IMG/VR virus record: IMGVR_UViG_3300044701_001212
Coordinates: 1-44,561 of that record
Strand: one strand, 5' to 3'
DNA length: 44,561 bases
Source of the DNA: a virus
Part shown: in pieces, positions 15,257 through 25,000 of the stretch
How the letters are laid out: each line of letters begins with the position of its first letter
How positions within the stretch are numbered: the first letter of the stretch is position 1
The notes under the pieces: model-generated
The model's input: the letters and a program-made list of their open reading frames with translations, nothing else
Databases searched by the model: none
What the model was told of the DNA's origin: nothing
Translations under genes and position numbers: made by a program

Positions 15257-16621
15257 ATGGCAGAATTTAAACTTAGTAGATTCAAATACACATGGCAAGG
15301 AGAATGGTCTCCTTTTAGCAGATACAATCCCGACGACGTAGTCAGTTACGGCGGGAAAGTATATGCTAGTGTTGAATCTCATATTGCAAATCAAAATTTT
15401 TATGCTGACTTAGAGTATTTTAATAACGATACTCCACCGTTGCTAGTTCCTAAATGGGAATTGGTAGCAGACGGTGTTAGTTGGTTAGGCGCCTGGACTC
15501 CAGATACGTATTACAAAGTTGGGGATATTATTAAATTAGGAGGCACAACCTACCTATGCGTTACTGCACACGTTGCTGCTTCTCATGAAGTAGATTTTCC
15601 AACTCAAATAGCTAATTGGACCGTACAATTAAATTCACAAGACTGGAAAATTAACTGGACACCTAATACCTATTATAAAGTTAATGATTTAGTTAGATAC
15701 GGCGGAAAAGTTTACAGATGCAATACATCTCATCAATCAGCAGGCGGTGAGGAAGAGGGTTTAGAAGCAGCTAGTGCATTTTGGAATGTTGTCAGTATTT
15801 CCGATGATTGGAAAGGTGATTGGCAAGTAAGTCATAGATACAAATCCAACGATCTAGTAAAATTTGGTGGTAACATTTATAAATGTGAAATTCCTCACGT
15901 ATCATCAAATAGTGACAACAGCGGATTGCCGGCTGATCAAGCAAAATGGTCTACGGTCTTTGAAGGAATCGAGAATAAAGGTACGTGGACACCAACTACA
16001 ACGTATAAGATTGGCGATGTTGTAAAATATGGATCATATCTATATAAGGCTAATACTTTCCACTTATCTGGTTCCACACTAGACATAAGCTATTTTGATG
16101 TCTTTTGCCCAGGACAAGAATTTGATGTCGAATGGTCAACTACAACATTATATCAATCTGGAGATATTGTACGCTTTGGTGGAAACATTTATTATAGTCT
16201 TACTCAACACCAAGGTGCAATCCCAAGTGACCCTAATTCATTAACTTGGGAATTATTATTCCAAGGTTCAAAAATTAGAGGTGCATGGAATTCTTTGACA
16301 TCATATCGATTAGGTGATGTTGTACGTCGCGGAGGAAATCTATATTCTGCATTACAAGATAGTACTAATCAAGATCCTGATTTCTTAAATGATGGAAGCA
16401 CTACTAATTCAGAATATTGGGATTTATTAATTGATGGTATAAGATGGAGAGGTGTTTGGGATCAAGGAGAAACATATTGGGCTGGAGATACCGTAGTATG
16501 GGTCTCTAGTTCTTACAGATGTTTAGACAAACACGTTAGCGACCAACAAAATCGACCAGACGATGACGGTGAAGTAGGTAGTACACTAGAAGGAAGATAT
16601 TGGGCAAAAATTACTGACGGT
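15257..16621 (+). repeat. Eight tandem carbohydrate-binding modules (ChtBD3-like)
   Basis: Units of 49-73 residues start at residues 1, 74, 128, 183, 238, 287, 338 and 395 of the protein. Each has W-x-x-x-W, a Y about 8 residues later, a G/N-D-x-V turn, Y/F-G-G, Y-x-C and often a His, then a closing W before a Gly. This is the aromatic-rich pattern of chitin/cellulose-binding type 3 modules. Confidence 0.85.
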
Positions 16622-19600
16622 AATAGGATTAATAGATTAAAATTAGTTGGCGACATTAGAACATTTGGCCCTACAGAAGATGGCAGCACAATTGGATACA
16701 AGGCACTAGCCGTTGGAGAGCAAGGCCGTACCTTAACAACAAAAGACGGCGAGATATCTTGGGAATACACTAGGGATTCAAACAAAGCATACTTTGTTGC
16801 AGAATTTGGCGAAGATGTGCCTACAGCTGGTACTAGCCCTCAGAGTCCGTGGAGAACAATTAGATACGCAACCGAAAACGTAACAGGATATGCTAGTATT
16901 TTTGTTAAGACCGGCGACTATGATGAAATATTGCCAATACGTGTACCAGCATTTGTGGCTATTATAGGCGATGAAGTTAGAAGCGTAACCGTTAGACCTG
17001 CAAACAATCTTTTAGAGCAGTCTTATATTGAAAAGATTTCAGCAGCAGCTACTTATCTAGAATTTATTGTTAAATTTGTAATACAAGAACTTCCGGTAGG
17101 AGATGAAACTCTAGCACCTGACTCGGTCCTTTACGGCGATGTGCCTCAAAATTTCTCAGGAACAGCAGCTACCGTATCCGAAACGTTGATTACAAATAGT
17201 TTACTTTCACAATTTGTTGAAAGATTAGAAAATCAAAATCCTGTTTCAGTAACAGGTTCAAACACGTTAACATCTAACGCTAACATATTAAATGCTAGAT
17301 TACAAATAGTAAACAATTTAGCATTTTTAAAGAATGAAATAGCGTTATACATACAAGACGAATATCCTTCATATCAGCTTCCCACACGATGGGACTATGA
17401 TATTTCTAAAATAATCACTGGATTATTATATGACATGGGATATACCGGAAATTATCAAATTATTGAAGCTGCTAATTATTTTATTAATGCTAGCAACTAC
17501 GATCAAAATAAAATTCAAAATATGTTTTTGTTAAGGGACGGAACTGGTCTACGAAACATGACATTGTCTGGATTAGAAGGAACATTAAGTTCTCCAAATA
17601 TCTACACAACTCGTAGACCTACAGCCGGTGCTTATGCTAGTTTAGATCCAGGTTGGGGTGTAGGAGATACCGCAGCTTGGGTTGGTAGTAAATCACCGTA
17701 TGTTCAAAACGTTACAACCTTTGGTACAGGATGTGTGGGTTTGAAGATTGACGGAAACTTACATGCAGGCGGTAATCAAACCATTGTTGCCAACGATTTC
17801 ACACAAATTTTATCAGACGGTATTGGGGTATGGGCGAACGGAACAGGAAGATCGGAAGTTGTTTCGGTGTTTACCTACTATAACCATATTGGTTATCTAA
17901 GCACCAATGGCGGCAAGATACGAGGAACAAACGGTAACTGCTCTTACGGAACGTTTGGCGCAGTATCCGAAGGCTTTAATATTGCTGAAGATCCAATCAC
18001 AGCAAGAGTTAATAACAGATATTATGATGCAGATGTATATCAAACATTGGCAGGACCCCAAGGAAATCTTCTAAAGGTATTTTTCTCTAATGCAGGTGTT
18101 GAGTATTCCTCAGGCAATTTTGCAATAACTGGCTCGGGTCAAAATGCATCCTTTACCATGAACGAATTTAGAGATGGTGGGGTTTATGAAGTAAGAATCG
18201 CAGATCCGGGTGATAGCTCAGCAGCAGGCGGTAGCGGGTATGCATTTGCTACAAACGCATCCCAAGGCGGCAATAATCTTAGAATACAACTAGCAGGTTC
18301 GGATGAAAATTTAGCATCTAATTATCGTGGAATGAGATTAGTAATTGGTCGAGGTACAGGCACAGGTCAATACGGATACATTGCAGAATATGATTCCACA
18401 GGAAAGTACGCCTATATTGGATTAGAATACCAAGCTGTAGTAACAGCAACAGCCACAAGTTCAAGCGGAAATGAAATAACAATTAGTTCAGCAGCTCATT
18501 TATCAGTTGATGATCCTATAATTTTTGTTGGAACTAAGTTTGGAAATATTCAGGATAACTCTGTTTACTATGTAAAAACTATTGAAGACAATACAACTAT
18601 TACAATTAGTGACACGTTGGGCGGTGCAGCATTTAATTTAATTAATGGAAGTGGAACAATGTCATTACATTGTTTAGGATGGAGCCATTTAGTTGAAGGA
18701 ACAGCCATTGAGTCTTTATTAGACAGCACCAGCAATTATTTTATTGAGCCTAGAATTACTTTTAGTACTCCTGGCTTTACGACTCAAAGCGTGACTATGC
18801 CAACATCTAGACAATGGACTAGTGTTGCTTCTAGTCCGCAAAGATATGTAGCAGTAGCGTTAGATAGCAATGTTGCAGCTTATAGTGTTGACGGATCTTC
18901 TTGGTCTAACGGAACATTGCCTAATACAGCATTGTGGACTAAAGTAAAATATGTAGGCGGTGTTTTTATGGCATTCGCTACAGGCGGTCAAGCAGCAAAA
19001 TCAACAGACGGAGTAACTTGGTCTCCTATGACTATGAGCAGTACTGCTGAGTGGAGAGACGTTACTTACGGAAATAACAAGTGGGTAGCTGTAGCTGCCG
19101 GTGGAACAAAAGCTGCATATAGTGCAGACGGTTCAACATGGATTGCAGCAACTTTACCCGAGGGTGCAGACTGGAATGCTATTGAATACGGAAAAGGAAA
19201 ATTTGTAACTACTGCGTTAAGCGATTCTTCAATTACTGGAGCAGCTACGGCATATAGCACAGACGGAATAACTTGGACAACAGGTACATTAACCATGGGT
19301 AGCTATTCTTTAGCCTACGGTAATAATTTGTTTGTAGCATTATCTGGAGGATATGCAGGTGCTACCGAAGTTGCCACTAGCTTTGACGGCATAACATGGA
19401 CAGAAACTGCATTGGCAAGTGCTGATTGGCGAGATATCAAGTATGCTCAAGGTCTTTTCGTAGCCGTTGCTACTGGTTCAAATTTAGTTGCAACATCTGT
19501 AGATGGAAAAGTTTGGGACTACGAAGATATCGGAAGCTCAGGACCGTGGTGCTCTATAGCATTTTCAACAATTACAAAACCCGGAAAGTTTTTTGTACTT

Positions 19601-20707
19601 GGCGGTTTAACAACTAATAGCACATCTTCCTTAACGATAAGCACAGGAAGAAAAGCTGAGGCAAGAGCAGTAGTTGTTGCTGGAAGAATGTCGTCGATCA
19701 ATATTTGGGAACCAGGCAGCGGTTATACCAGCGCACCAGTTATGACTATTACTGATCCTAACAATAGTTCCGAAGTGTTTACCATTATTAGAATTGGTAA
19801 CGGTGTTATCGCTGGCCCTACTATTGAAAATGCAGGAACAAGTTACGAAACTACCAGTACAAGAATTGCAATAACAGGTAATGGTTATAAAGATCAGTAT
19901 GCGTTAGGAACTGAACTCGTAGTTAGCAATATGACTAGAATTCCTGGACCTGGCGACAACGTAAACATATCCGGAATTAACGATTATACTTACAAGTTGT
20001 TAACAGCCGTAGTATTATCTGGTTCAGCACCGAATATTACAGCAAGATTGACAATCGCAAAAGATCTTGGAAGAGACGAAAGTCCTGAACACGATACCAG
20101 TGTTGAAATTCGTCAATTGTATAGTCAAGTTCGTTTAACAGGACACGATTTCTTAGATATAGGACTTGGAAATTTTGAACAAACTAATTATCCCGATACT
20201 CTAAATCCTGAAGGCACGGTACTAGCACCTGAAGATGAAGTTAAGGAAAATGGCGGTGGTCGAGTGTTCTATACATCAACTGACCAAGATGGTAACTTTA
20301 GAGTTGGAGAATTATTTGCGGTTGAACAGGCAACTGGTACGGTTACATTAAATGCTCAATTTTTTGAACTTACTGGACTAGAAGAGTTGGTACTGGGCGG
20401 AGTTACCGTTGGCGGCTCGGGAGTTGTTATTAGAGAGTTCTCTACAGATTCAACGTTCACTGCTGATTCTAATAATGTTATTCCAACACAGCGAGCAATT
20501 AAAGCATATCTTAATTCTAGGGTATCGGGTGGCGGCGCAGATGCTATCACCGGACAAATTACTGCTGGTATTGTTAGAGTAGGGCCTGATACGATAACCA
20601 CTGCAACAGGGGATGAATTAATTTTTGATGCAAAAGTTAATTTTAAAGGTGGAATAGACGGATCGTGGTTGGCATTAAGTTATTTTACTTCCGCCGGGAG
20701 CTTTTAA
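15257..20707 (+). CDS. Giant modular tail protein with carbohydrate-binding repeats and a six-bladed propeller (1816 aa)
   Basis: Domain order: eight carbohydrate-binding (ChtBD3/CBM5-12-like) modules, residues 1-455. Next, a pectin-lyase-like opening with FVAEFGEDVPTAGTSPQSPW and GDYDEILPIRVPAFVAIIGD. Then a helical module (YDISKIITGLLYDMGYTGNY), the GAYASLDPGWGVGD / NVTTFGTG / NLHAGGNQTIVANDFTQIL region that looks like a beta-helix, an FGxxxxxxYYV module (nt 18440-18675), six Asp-box-like blades (SxDGxxW, nt 18794-19614), and a C-terminal domain with GGRVFYTSTDQDGNFRVG and NNVIPTQRAIKAYL. It probably forms a large host-binding appendage that grips polysaccharide. It is a paralogue of the 2789-aa gene that follows. 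Start ATG with GAGGA upstream. Confidence 0.85.
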   Translation: MAEFKLSRFKYTWQGEWSPFSRYNPDDVVSYGGKVYASVESHIANQNFYADLEYFNNDTPPLLVPKWELVADGVSWLGAWTPDTYYKVGDIIKLGGTTYLCVTAHVAASHEVDFPTQIANWTVQLNSQDWKINWTPNTYYKVNDLVRYGGKVYRCNTSHQSAGGEEEGLEAASAFWNVVSISDDWKGDWQVSHRYKSNDLVKFGGNIYKCEIPHVSSNSDNSGLPADQAKWSTVFEGIENKGTWTPTTTYKIGDVVKYGSYLYKANTFHLSGSTLDISYFDVFCPGQEFDVEWSTTTLYQSGDIVRFGGNIYYSLTQHQGAIPSDPNSLTWELLFQGSKIRGAWNSLTSYRLGDVVRRGGNLYSALQDSTNQDPDFLNDGSTTNSEYWDLLIDGIRWRGVWDQGETYWAGDTVVWVSSSYRCLDKHVSDQQNRPDDDGEVGSTLEGRYWAKITDGNRINRLKLVGDIRTFGPTEDGSTIGYKALAVGEQGRTLTTKDGEISWEYTRDSNKAYFVAEFGEDVPTAGTSPQSPWRTIRYATENVTGYASIFVKTGDYDEILPIRVPAFVAIIGDEVRSVTVRPANNLLEQSYIEKISAAATYLEFIVKFVIQELPVGDETLAPDSVLYGDVPQNFSGTAATVSETLITNSLLSQFVERLENQNPVSVTGSNTLTSNANILNARLQIVNNLAFLKNEIALYIQDEYPSYQLPTRWDYDISKIITGLLYDMGYTGNYQIIEAANYFINASNYDQNKIQNMFLLRDGTGLRNMTLSGLEGTLSSPNIYTTRRPTAGAYASLDPGWGVGDTAAWVGSKSPYVQNVTTFGTGCVGLKIDGNLHAGGNQTIVANDFTQILSDGIGVWANGTGRSEVVSVFTYYNHIGYLSTNGGKIRGTNGNCSYGTFGAVSEGFNIAEDPITARVNNRYYDADVYQTLAGPQGNLLKVFFSNAGVEYSSGNFAITGSGQNASFTMNEFRDGGVYEVRIADPGDSSAAGGSGYAFATNASQGGNNLRIQLAGSDENLASNYRGMRLVIGRGTGTGQYGYIAEYDSTGKYAYIGLEYQAVVTATATSSSGNEITISSAAHLSVDDPIIFVGTKFGNIQDNSVYYVKTIEDNTTITISDTLGGAAFNLINGSGTMSLHCLGWSHLVEGTAIESLLDSTSNYFIEPRITFSTPGFTTQSVTMPTSRQWTSVASSPQRYVAVALDSNVAAYSVDGSSWSNGTLPNTALWTKVKYVGGVFMAFATGGQAAKSTDGVTWSPMTMSSTAEWRDVTYGNNKWVAVAAGGTKAAYSADGSTWIAATLPEGADWNAIEYGKGKFVTTALSDSSITGAATAYSTDGITWTTGTLTMGSYSLAYGNNLFVALSGGYAGATEVATSFDGITWTETALASADWRDIKYAQGLFVAVATGSNLVATSVDGKVWDYEDIGSSGPWCSIAFSTITKPGKFFVLGGLTTNSTSSLTISTGRKAEARAVVVAGRMSSINIWEPGSGYTSAPVMTITDPNNSSEVFTIIRIGNGVIAGPTIENAGTSYETTSTRIAITGNGYKDQYALGTELVVSNMTRIPGPGDNVNISGINDYTYKLLTAVVLSGSAPNITARLTIAKDLGRDESPEHDTSVEIRQLYSQVRLTGHDFLDIGLGNFEQTNYPDTLNPEGTVLAPEDEVKENGGGRVFYTSTDQDGNFRVGELFAVEQATGTVTLNAQFFELTGLEELVLGGVTVGGSGVVIREFSTDSTFTADSNNVIPTQRAIKAYLNSRVSGGGADAITGQITAGIVRVGPDTITTATGDELIFDAKVNFKGGIDGSWLALSYFTSAGSF
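18794..19614 (+). repeat. Six Asp-box-like propeller blades
   Basis: Six copies of S-x-D-G-x-x-W are spaced by about 40-50 residues (SVDGSSW, STDGVTW, SADGSTW, STDGITW, SFDGITW, SVDGKVW). Each is preceded by a strand of the type YGNxxxVAVA. This matches an Asp-box/BNR beta-propeller with one residue missing from the classical motif. Confidence 0.7.
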
Positions 20708-20726
20708 TGCTAACTAAGATTTGGAA

Positions 20727-20732
20727 TAAATA
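20727..20732 (+). promoter_or_regulatory. Putative T4-type late promoter (GAATAAATAT)
   Basis: TAAATA lies about 30 bases before the 2789-aa gene, in the 54-base gap between the two giant paralogues. The leader holds the site GGAG (20752-20755). Confidence 0.5.
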
Positions 20733-20761
20733 TGATTTAATGCAAGAATATGGAGCTATAA

Positions 20762-22066
20762 ATGGCTGAATTTAAACTAGGTAGAATTAAATTTGTATGG
20801 AAAAACGACTGGACAACCGGTACAACATACTACAAAGACGATATCGTCGCATACGGGGGTAGAACATATCTTTGCGTAGCTGGTCACACAGCCGCAGCAG
20901 ATTTTTATACCGACTTAGGTAACGTTCCAACCAAATGGAATCAGTTTAGTGACGGCCAAGACTGGAAAGGTGAATGGTCTCAAACTACTCTATATAAAGA
21001 AAACGATATTGTAAAATATGGCGGATATGTTTACATATGTAACGATGGCCACACTAGCTCTACAACATTAGAAGCAAATCAATCTGATTGGGACCTATTT
21101 GCCGAATCGTTTGATTGGAAAGGCGCTTGGGTAGCAGCTACTACATACAAAGTTAACGACTTGGTAAAGTATGGTGGCATAACATATCTATGTAATACTG
21201 CTCACACAGCAGCAGCAACAAATGCTTTGGGACTAGAACAAGATCAAGGCAAATGGGATATATTTTCTAAAGGTGTTGACTGGAAAGGTGCTTGGAGCAC
21301 TACCACAAGATATAAAATTGGTGATTTGGTAAAATACGGCGGAACTACCTATGTGTGTAATACCGGCCACACTTCTGCTGCTACTGCATCATCTGGACTT
21401 GAACTTGATCAAAGCAAATGGGATTACTTTAATCAAGGAATTGAATACACAGGAACCTGGGTCACCGCAACTCGATACAAGGTAAATGACGTTGTTAAGT
21501 ATGGTGGGGGAACATTTATCTGTATTACTAATCATACTGCTTCTGGCAGCTTCGTTAGTGATGTTGCAAACTGGAATCAGTTTGTAGAGGGTATTGAATT
21601 CGAAGGCGACTGGACATCAGGAACTACTTACCAACCAGGCGATATAGTACGTTATGGTGGAAATAGTTACATAGCAAAAACATCTCACATTTCAGCTGGT
21701 AGTTTTGAACCATCAACTAACACCACAGATTGGGATTTGTTCTCTAATGGTTTTAGACTACAGGGCGATTGGAGCGGTGCAACAGCATATAAAGTTGGCG
21801 AAATTGTAAGACTACGTGGATTTACCTATGTTGCAATTGCAGACAATACAAATCAAACTCCTCCTAATGTAACATATTGGAGTAAGTTAAACGAAGGTAT
21901 CGACTGGCAAGGCGATTGGACCAGTGCAACGTCATATGTGTTAGGCGACGCAGTTAAATATGGCCCAAATAGTTATATTTGTGTATTAGCACACACTTCA
22001 ACTACAGGAGCGGACCGCCCGGACAACGACAATACTGGTGTATATTGGAATTTGTTAACAGCCGGT
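20762..22066 (+). repeat. Eight tandem carbohydrate-binding modules (ChtBD3-like)
   Basis: Units begin at residues 1, 66, 117, 172, 227, 278, 331 and 380, with the same W...W...Y...GD/ND-x-V-x-YGG-x-Y...H...W layout as in the preceding gene. Modules 3 and 4 are closest to each other (VKYGG, CNT-H, GLEQDQ/GLELDQ). Module 7 of both genes has N-T-N-Q/S-T-N-Q in place of the His region, and module 8 of both has R-P-D. Confidence 0.86.
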
Positions 22067-25000
22067 AATGAAGAGTCAGTATTAACTACAACTGGAGATT
22101 TAGTTTATTATTCGGGAGGCGGCCCAACAAGACTGCCTATTGGTGACGAAGGTCAAGTATTAACCGTTGACACTGGCTTACCAACATGGAAATATTTTGG
22201 TAAGGTAGAAAATGTATGGTATGTTGCACCTCACGGTGTAAACTCTCCAGCACCAACTTACGGCTCAACTATTGATAAACCTTGGGCAAGCATAAGATAT
22301 GCTGCTGAACAAATCGAAAAAGGTACAGAAAATCCTAATGCTGCATATTTGTTAAAAATGAATAGAGCATTTATTCAAAGAGAAGTTACCGAATGGGTCA
22401 TCGCGCAAATTACAGCAGGCACAGGAATTTGGGCAGGATTTGTCAACGATAGTCAAGCATTGTGTGAAAGGGATACTGGATTAATTGTAGATGCAATTGT
22501 TTATGATTTAACCCATACAGGAAATGTAAAAACTATTGAAGCTGTAGAATCGTATTTTACAGATTTAGGTGTGTTAGAAACATTTATCAGCGACGAAGAA
22601 GAACAATTAGTTGCTGCTATTAATTATTCCCTAACACTAATGGGGAATGTACTTAGTAACACAGCACCTGCACAAAATTACCAAGCACTAAATGGCATTT
22701 CTGCAGGAGATAGAACATTACAAATAATTGATGCAACTTATACAGCAGAAGTTGGTGCATTGGCTATTTGTCAATCATTGGCGGGTATCATAACAGATGC
22801 ATTAACAGCAGGCGATCTTGACGATTTACCAGCTGTAGATGTTCCTAACTTTACTATACAAGTAAAAACAGGTCAATACTATGAAGTTCTTCCTATTATA
22901 GTACCAGCTAATACAGCAATAGTAGGCGATGAATTGCGCTCATCGAGAGTCAGCCCAGCTGGAAAATTAGTTCCAACCAACGATAAAGCAAAATCTATCG
23001 CTACGTTAACTCATTTAAGATCTATCACAGATGAAATTGTTACAAACACAGCAGTAACTCCAACCTCAGGTAACACTGAAACACAAGATACCACAAGTCA
23101 GAATGAAGGTAATGTAGGAAGTTCTGCAGCCGTAACCAGTGTGGTAAACAATGTTACAGAAATCAAAGACATCTTAACTAACGGTCTTGGAGCAGTTGAT
23201 GCATTCGTTATTCCAAGTCCAACAAACTGGGGTTCAACATTAACTCAAGTTGAGTATGCATCTAGTGGAAATCCTACCGGAGCAACTTCAACATATGATA
23301 ATGCTAGAGCACAAATTTTAGCAAACACAAACTTTATCAAAGCAGAAATTACTGCGTGGATAGCAGTACAGGTTGCAGGATCTATTGCTCCGTTCTCGGG
23401 GTCATTTACATATGATGCGGCTGCTTGTGCTAGAGACGTTGGTTATATCCTTGATGCAATGCGTTATGATTTAACCTATGGTGGAAATTATCAAACAATG
23501 ATTGCTGCTAAAGCATATTACAGCTTTGGTGCAGCAACATTTGGCGATGGCGAAAAAGAAGAAACATTGGCAGCATACGCTCACCTTAAGAGTATTGTTG
23601 GCGATGTTATTACAGAAACATCAATCACTCCAAGTTCAGGAAATGCTGAAACTCAAGATGTAAGCGGCACAGCCGGTAACGCATTTGCAGCAGCATTCGG
23701 TGAAGAAAGAATTCAAAATATCATTGATGTTATTACCGTAGACGGCGACACTACAGATGTTGGCTATCCGGTAACTATAAATCCAGACGAGTCTTGGGTA
23801 TCAGCAAGTTTATTAAAAGCCAAAACAGCATTAGTTACATTTAGAACAACTATTCAGAGTGATTCTTTGGCCTTTATTAAACGAGAATATCCAACCTTAG
23901 AATTTAACGAATCTACTTGTTCAAGAGACGTTGGATTGATTGTTGATGCACTTGGTTTTGATTTAATGTTTGGTTCTAATTTTAATTCTATCAAAGCCGG
24001 TATGTCATATCGTAGAGGCATTACGTCTACCGGAGTTGTTATAGCAAATCAATTAGCCGCAACTCAAGATATTTTAGATTTTATATCTGCTAAGTGTAGC
24101 AAGGTTGTTGCTACGGGTGCTTCTGTATTAGCTCAACAAATTTGGGATAATATTATTTCTTATGCGAATACAGGAACAGAACCGATTATTGTTGGAACAA
24201 ATAGTCCAACTACCGATATTGATGTAATTAATGGTGCAAGTATTTTGCTATTGAACAAAGAATTTTTAGTAGCTGAATCTAATGCTTATATTGATACAAC
24301 ATTTATAACAACAGCTACAGCTACAACAGGTGCCGGTACCGATACTATCACCGTTGGAGACACCAGCTGGATGGTAGCAGGAGACACTATTAGATTTACA
24401 GGTACCGTATTTGGTGGCGTTGTATTAGCAACGACATATTACGTTCATACCGTAGTTAATCCAACTACTTTAAAAATATCTGATACATTAGGCGGTGCAG
24501 TAAAAACATTAACTACAGCTTCAGGAACAATGACCCTCAAATGGGAATACAATTCTGATAGCTGTGAGAACGACGTTAGAAACTATATTGAAGCAATCGC
24601 ATATGACATGGTCTACACAGGAAACTATAAATCTGTGTATGCGGCAAAATATTATAGAAATGCATTTACTGGTTCTAAATTAGAAAATATGTATTTGGTA
24701 CGAAATGGTTGCGGAGTAAGAAATCAAACCGTAACAGGACTAGATGGTAGCTCAGACGGAGACCAAACTGGAGTACAAAGTGCATTGTTACCGGCAAATG
24801 AATACGGAACACAAAGACCTCGTGCAGGCGCTTATGTTTCTCTAGATCCAGGTTGGGGTCCAAACGACAATAGAACTTGGGTAACTTCAAGATCTACTTA
24901 TGTACAAAACGTTACAACATTTGGTACGGGCGCAACTGGTCAAAAGATCGACGGATCATTACATGCTGGCGGTAACGATTCTATCGTTTCCAACGACTTT

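Noticed and set aside
20708-20761. A broken single giant gene (1816 + 2789 aa) split by a frameshift
   Set aside because: Each has its own complete N-terminal array and C-terminal domain, and the gap holds a promoter motif and ribosome binding site, so they are separate paralogues.
15257-22066. A CRISPR array or DNA-level tandem repeat
   Set aside because: The repetition is at protein level (carbohydrate-binding modules) with diverged DNA and no constant repeat-spacer structure.
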